The notes below the pieces were generated by a model. The model searched no databases. It worked only from the letters and a program-made list of their open reading frames with translations, and was not told the DNA's origin. Of a DNA stretch of 5,911 nucleotides, positions 5,811 through 5,911 are shown piece after piece; within the stretch, counting starts at the first letter, position 1; the number at the start of each line of letters is the position of its first letter. A program made the position numbers and the translations under genes. The stretch is from Lentisphaerota bacterium (GTDB taxonomy: Bacteria; Verrucomicrobiota; Lentisphaeria; Oligosphaerales; Oligosphaeraceae), in assembly GCA_012800625.1 (NCBI GenBank), contig JAAZIY010000017.1, forward strand, positions 1 through 5,911, read 5' to 3'.

Positions 5811-5911
5811 ACTTGATGAAATCGTCTGAAAAACGCAAGTTTTTAGCCGTAATGCCCCCTTTAGACGAAGACGACTTAGTGTGGCTTAGTGTCCTCACTT
5901 CGTATACCTAG
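5811..5911 (+). repeat. Degenerate interspersed repeat, right copy (reaches window end)
   Basis: Positions 5811-5892 correspond base for base to 44-125, in the same orientation. The segment then carries TTAGTGTCC (5886-5894) and, with a three-base shift relative to the left copy, ACTTCGTATACC (5897-5908). The copy may continue beyond the window. Inside it AAAAAC (5829-5834) and GTTTTT (5839-5844) form a hairpin closed by a GCAA loop of the GNRA type; the left copy keeps the GCAA but its stem is changed. No open frame is present. Confidence 0.7.

Noticed and set aside
44..5911. CRISPR array or composite transposon
   Set aside because: Only two diverged long copies 5.8 kb apart, no regular spacers, no transposase and no terminal inverted repeats.
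1..5911. A new defence or mobile system linking dinB with the two glycosidases
   Set aside because: Separate gaps, a terminator candidate and well-known unrelated protein families argue against a single system; nothing in the window shows joint function.

Overview
The window holds three complete genes, all on the + strand and separated by gaps of about 160-310 bases. In order they are a family-20-type beta-N-acetylhexosaminidase (311-2188), a Y-family DNA polymerase IV, DinB (2386-3603), and a large glycosidase with a GHL6-like/GH151-like barrel followed by a beta-galactosidase-trimerization-type domain (3765-5726). There is no tRNA, rRNA, CRISPR array, transposase or phage gene. All three proteins lack signal peptides and membrane segments, so they are expected to act in the cytoplasm.

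Organism: base composition is moderate to slightly GC-rich, with AT-rich gaps. Two genes have recognisable Shine-Dalgarno sequences and dinB has none. TTCGTGTCC-like interspersed repeats between genes, together with cytoplasmic glycosidases for host- or biomass-type glycans, suggest an anaerobic, glycan-fermenting, probably Gram-negative bacterium of a poorly cultured lineage (for example Lentisphaerota, Spirochaetota or a relative). This is a guess from style; no phylogenetic marker in the window fixes it.

Layout: positions 1-310 are non-coding and contain one copy of a degenerate repeat (44-147), a C/T-rich tract (151-179) and a strong ribosome binding site for the hexosaminidase gene. The 2189-2385 gap has an inverted repeat directly after the stop codon, a candidate intrinsic terminator (2269-2299) and a TTCGTGTCC motif before dinB. 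The 3604-3764 gap has a small palindrome, another TTCGTGTCC motif, a candidate promoter and a ribosome binding site for the third gene. After 5726 no gene starts. The last 100 bases are a second copy of the 5' repeat, aligned without gaps to 44-125 at 62 of 82 positions.

Working together: the two glycosidases would fit intracellular trimming of imported short glycans. The first would remove terminal GlcNAc or GalNAc and the second possibly fucose (or another sugar, if the GH151 reading is wrong). DinB sits between them without an obvious functional link. The terminator, the gaps and the separate repeat motifs argue for three independent transcription units rather than one operon. The least ordinary material is the repeat family, which has a TTNGTGTCC core in every gap of the window and always in the same orientation.
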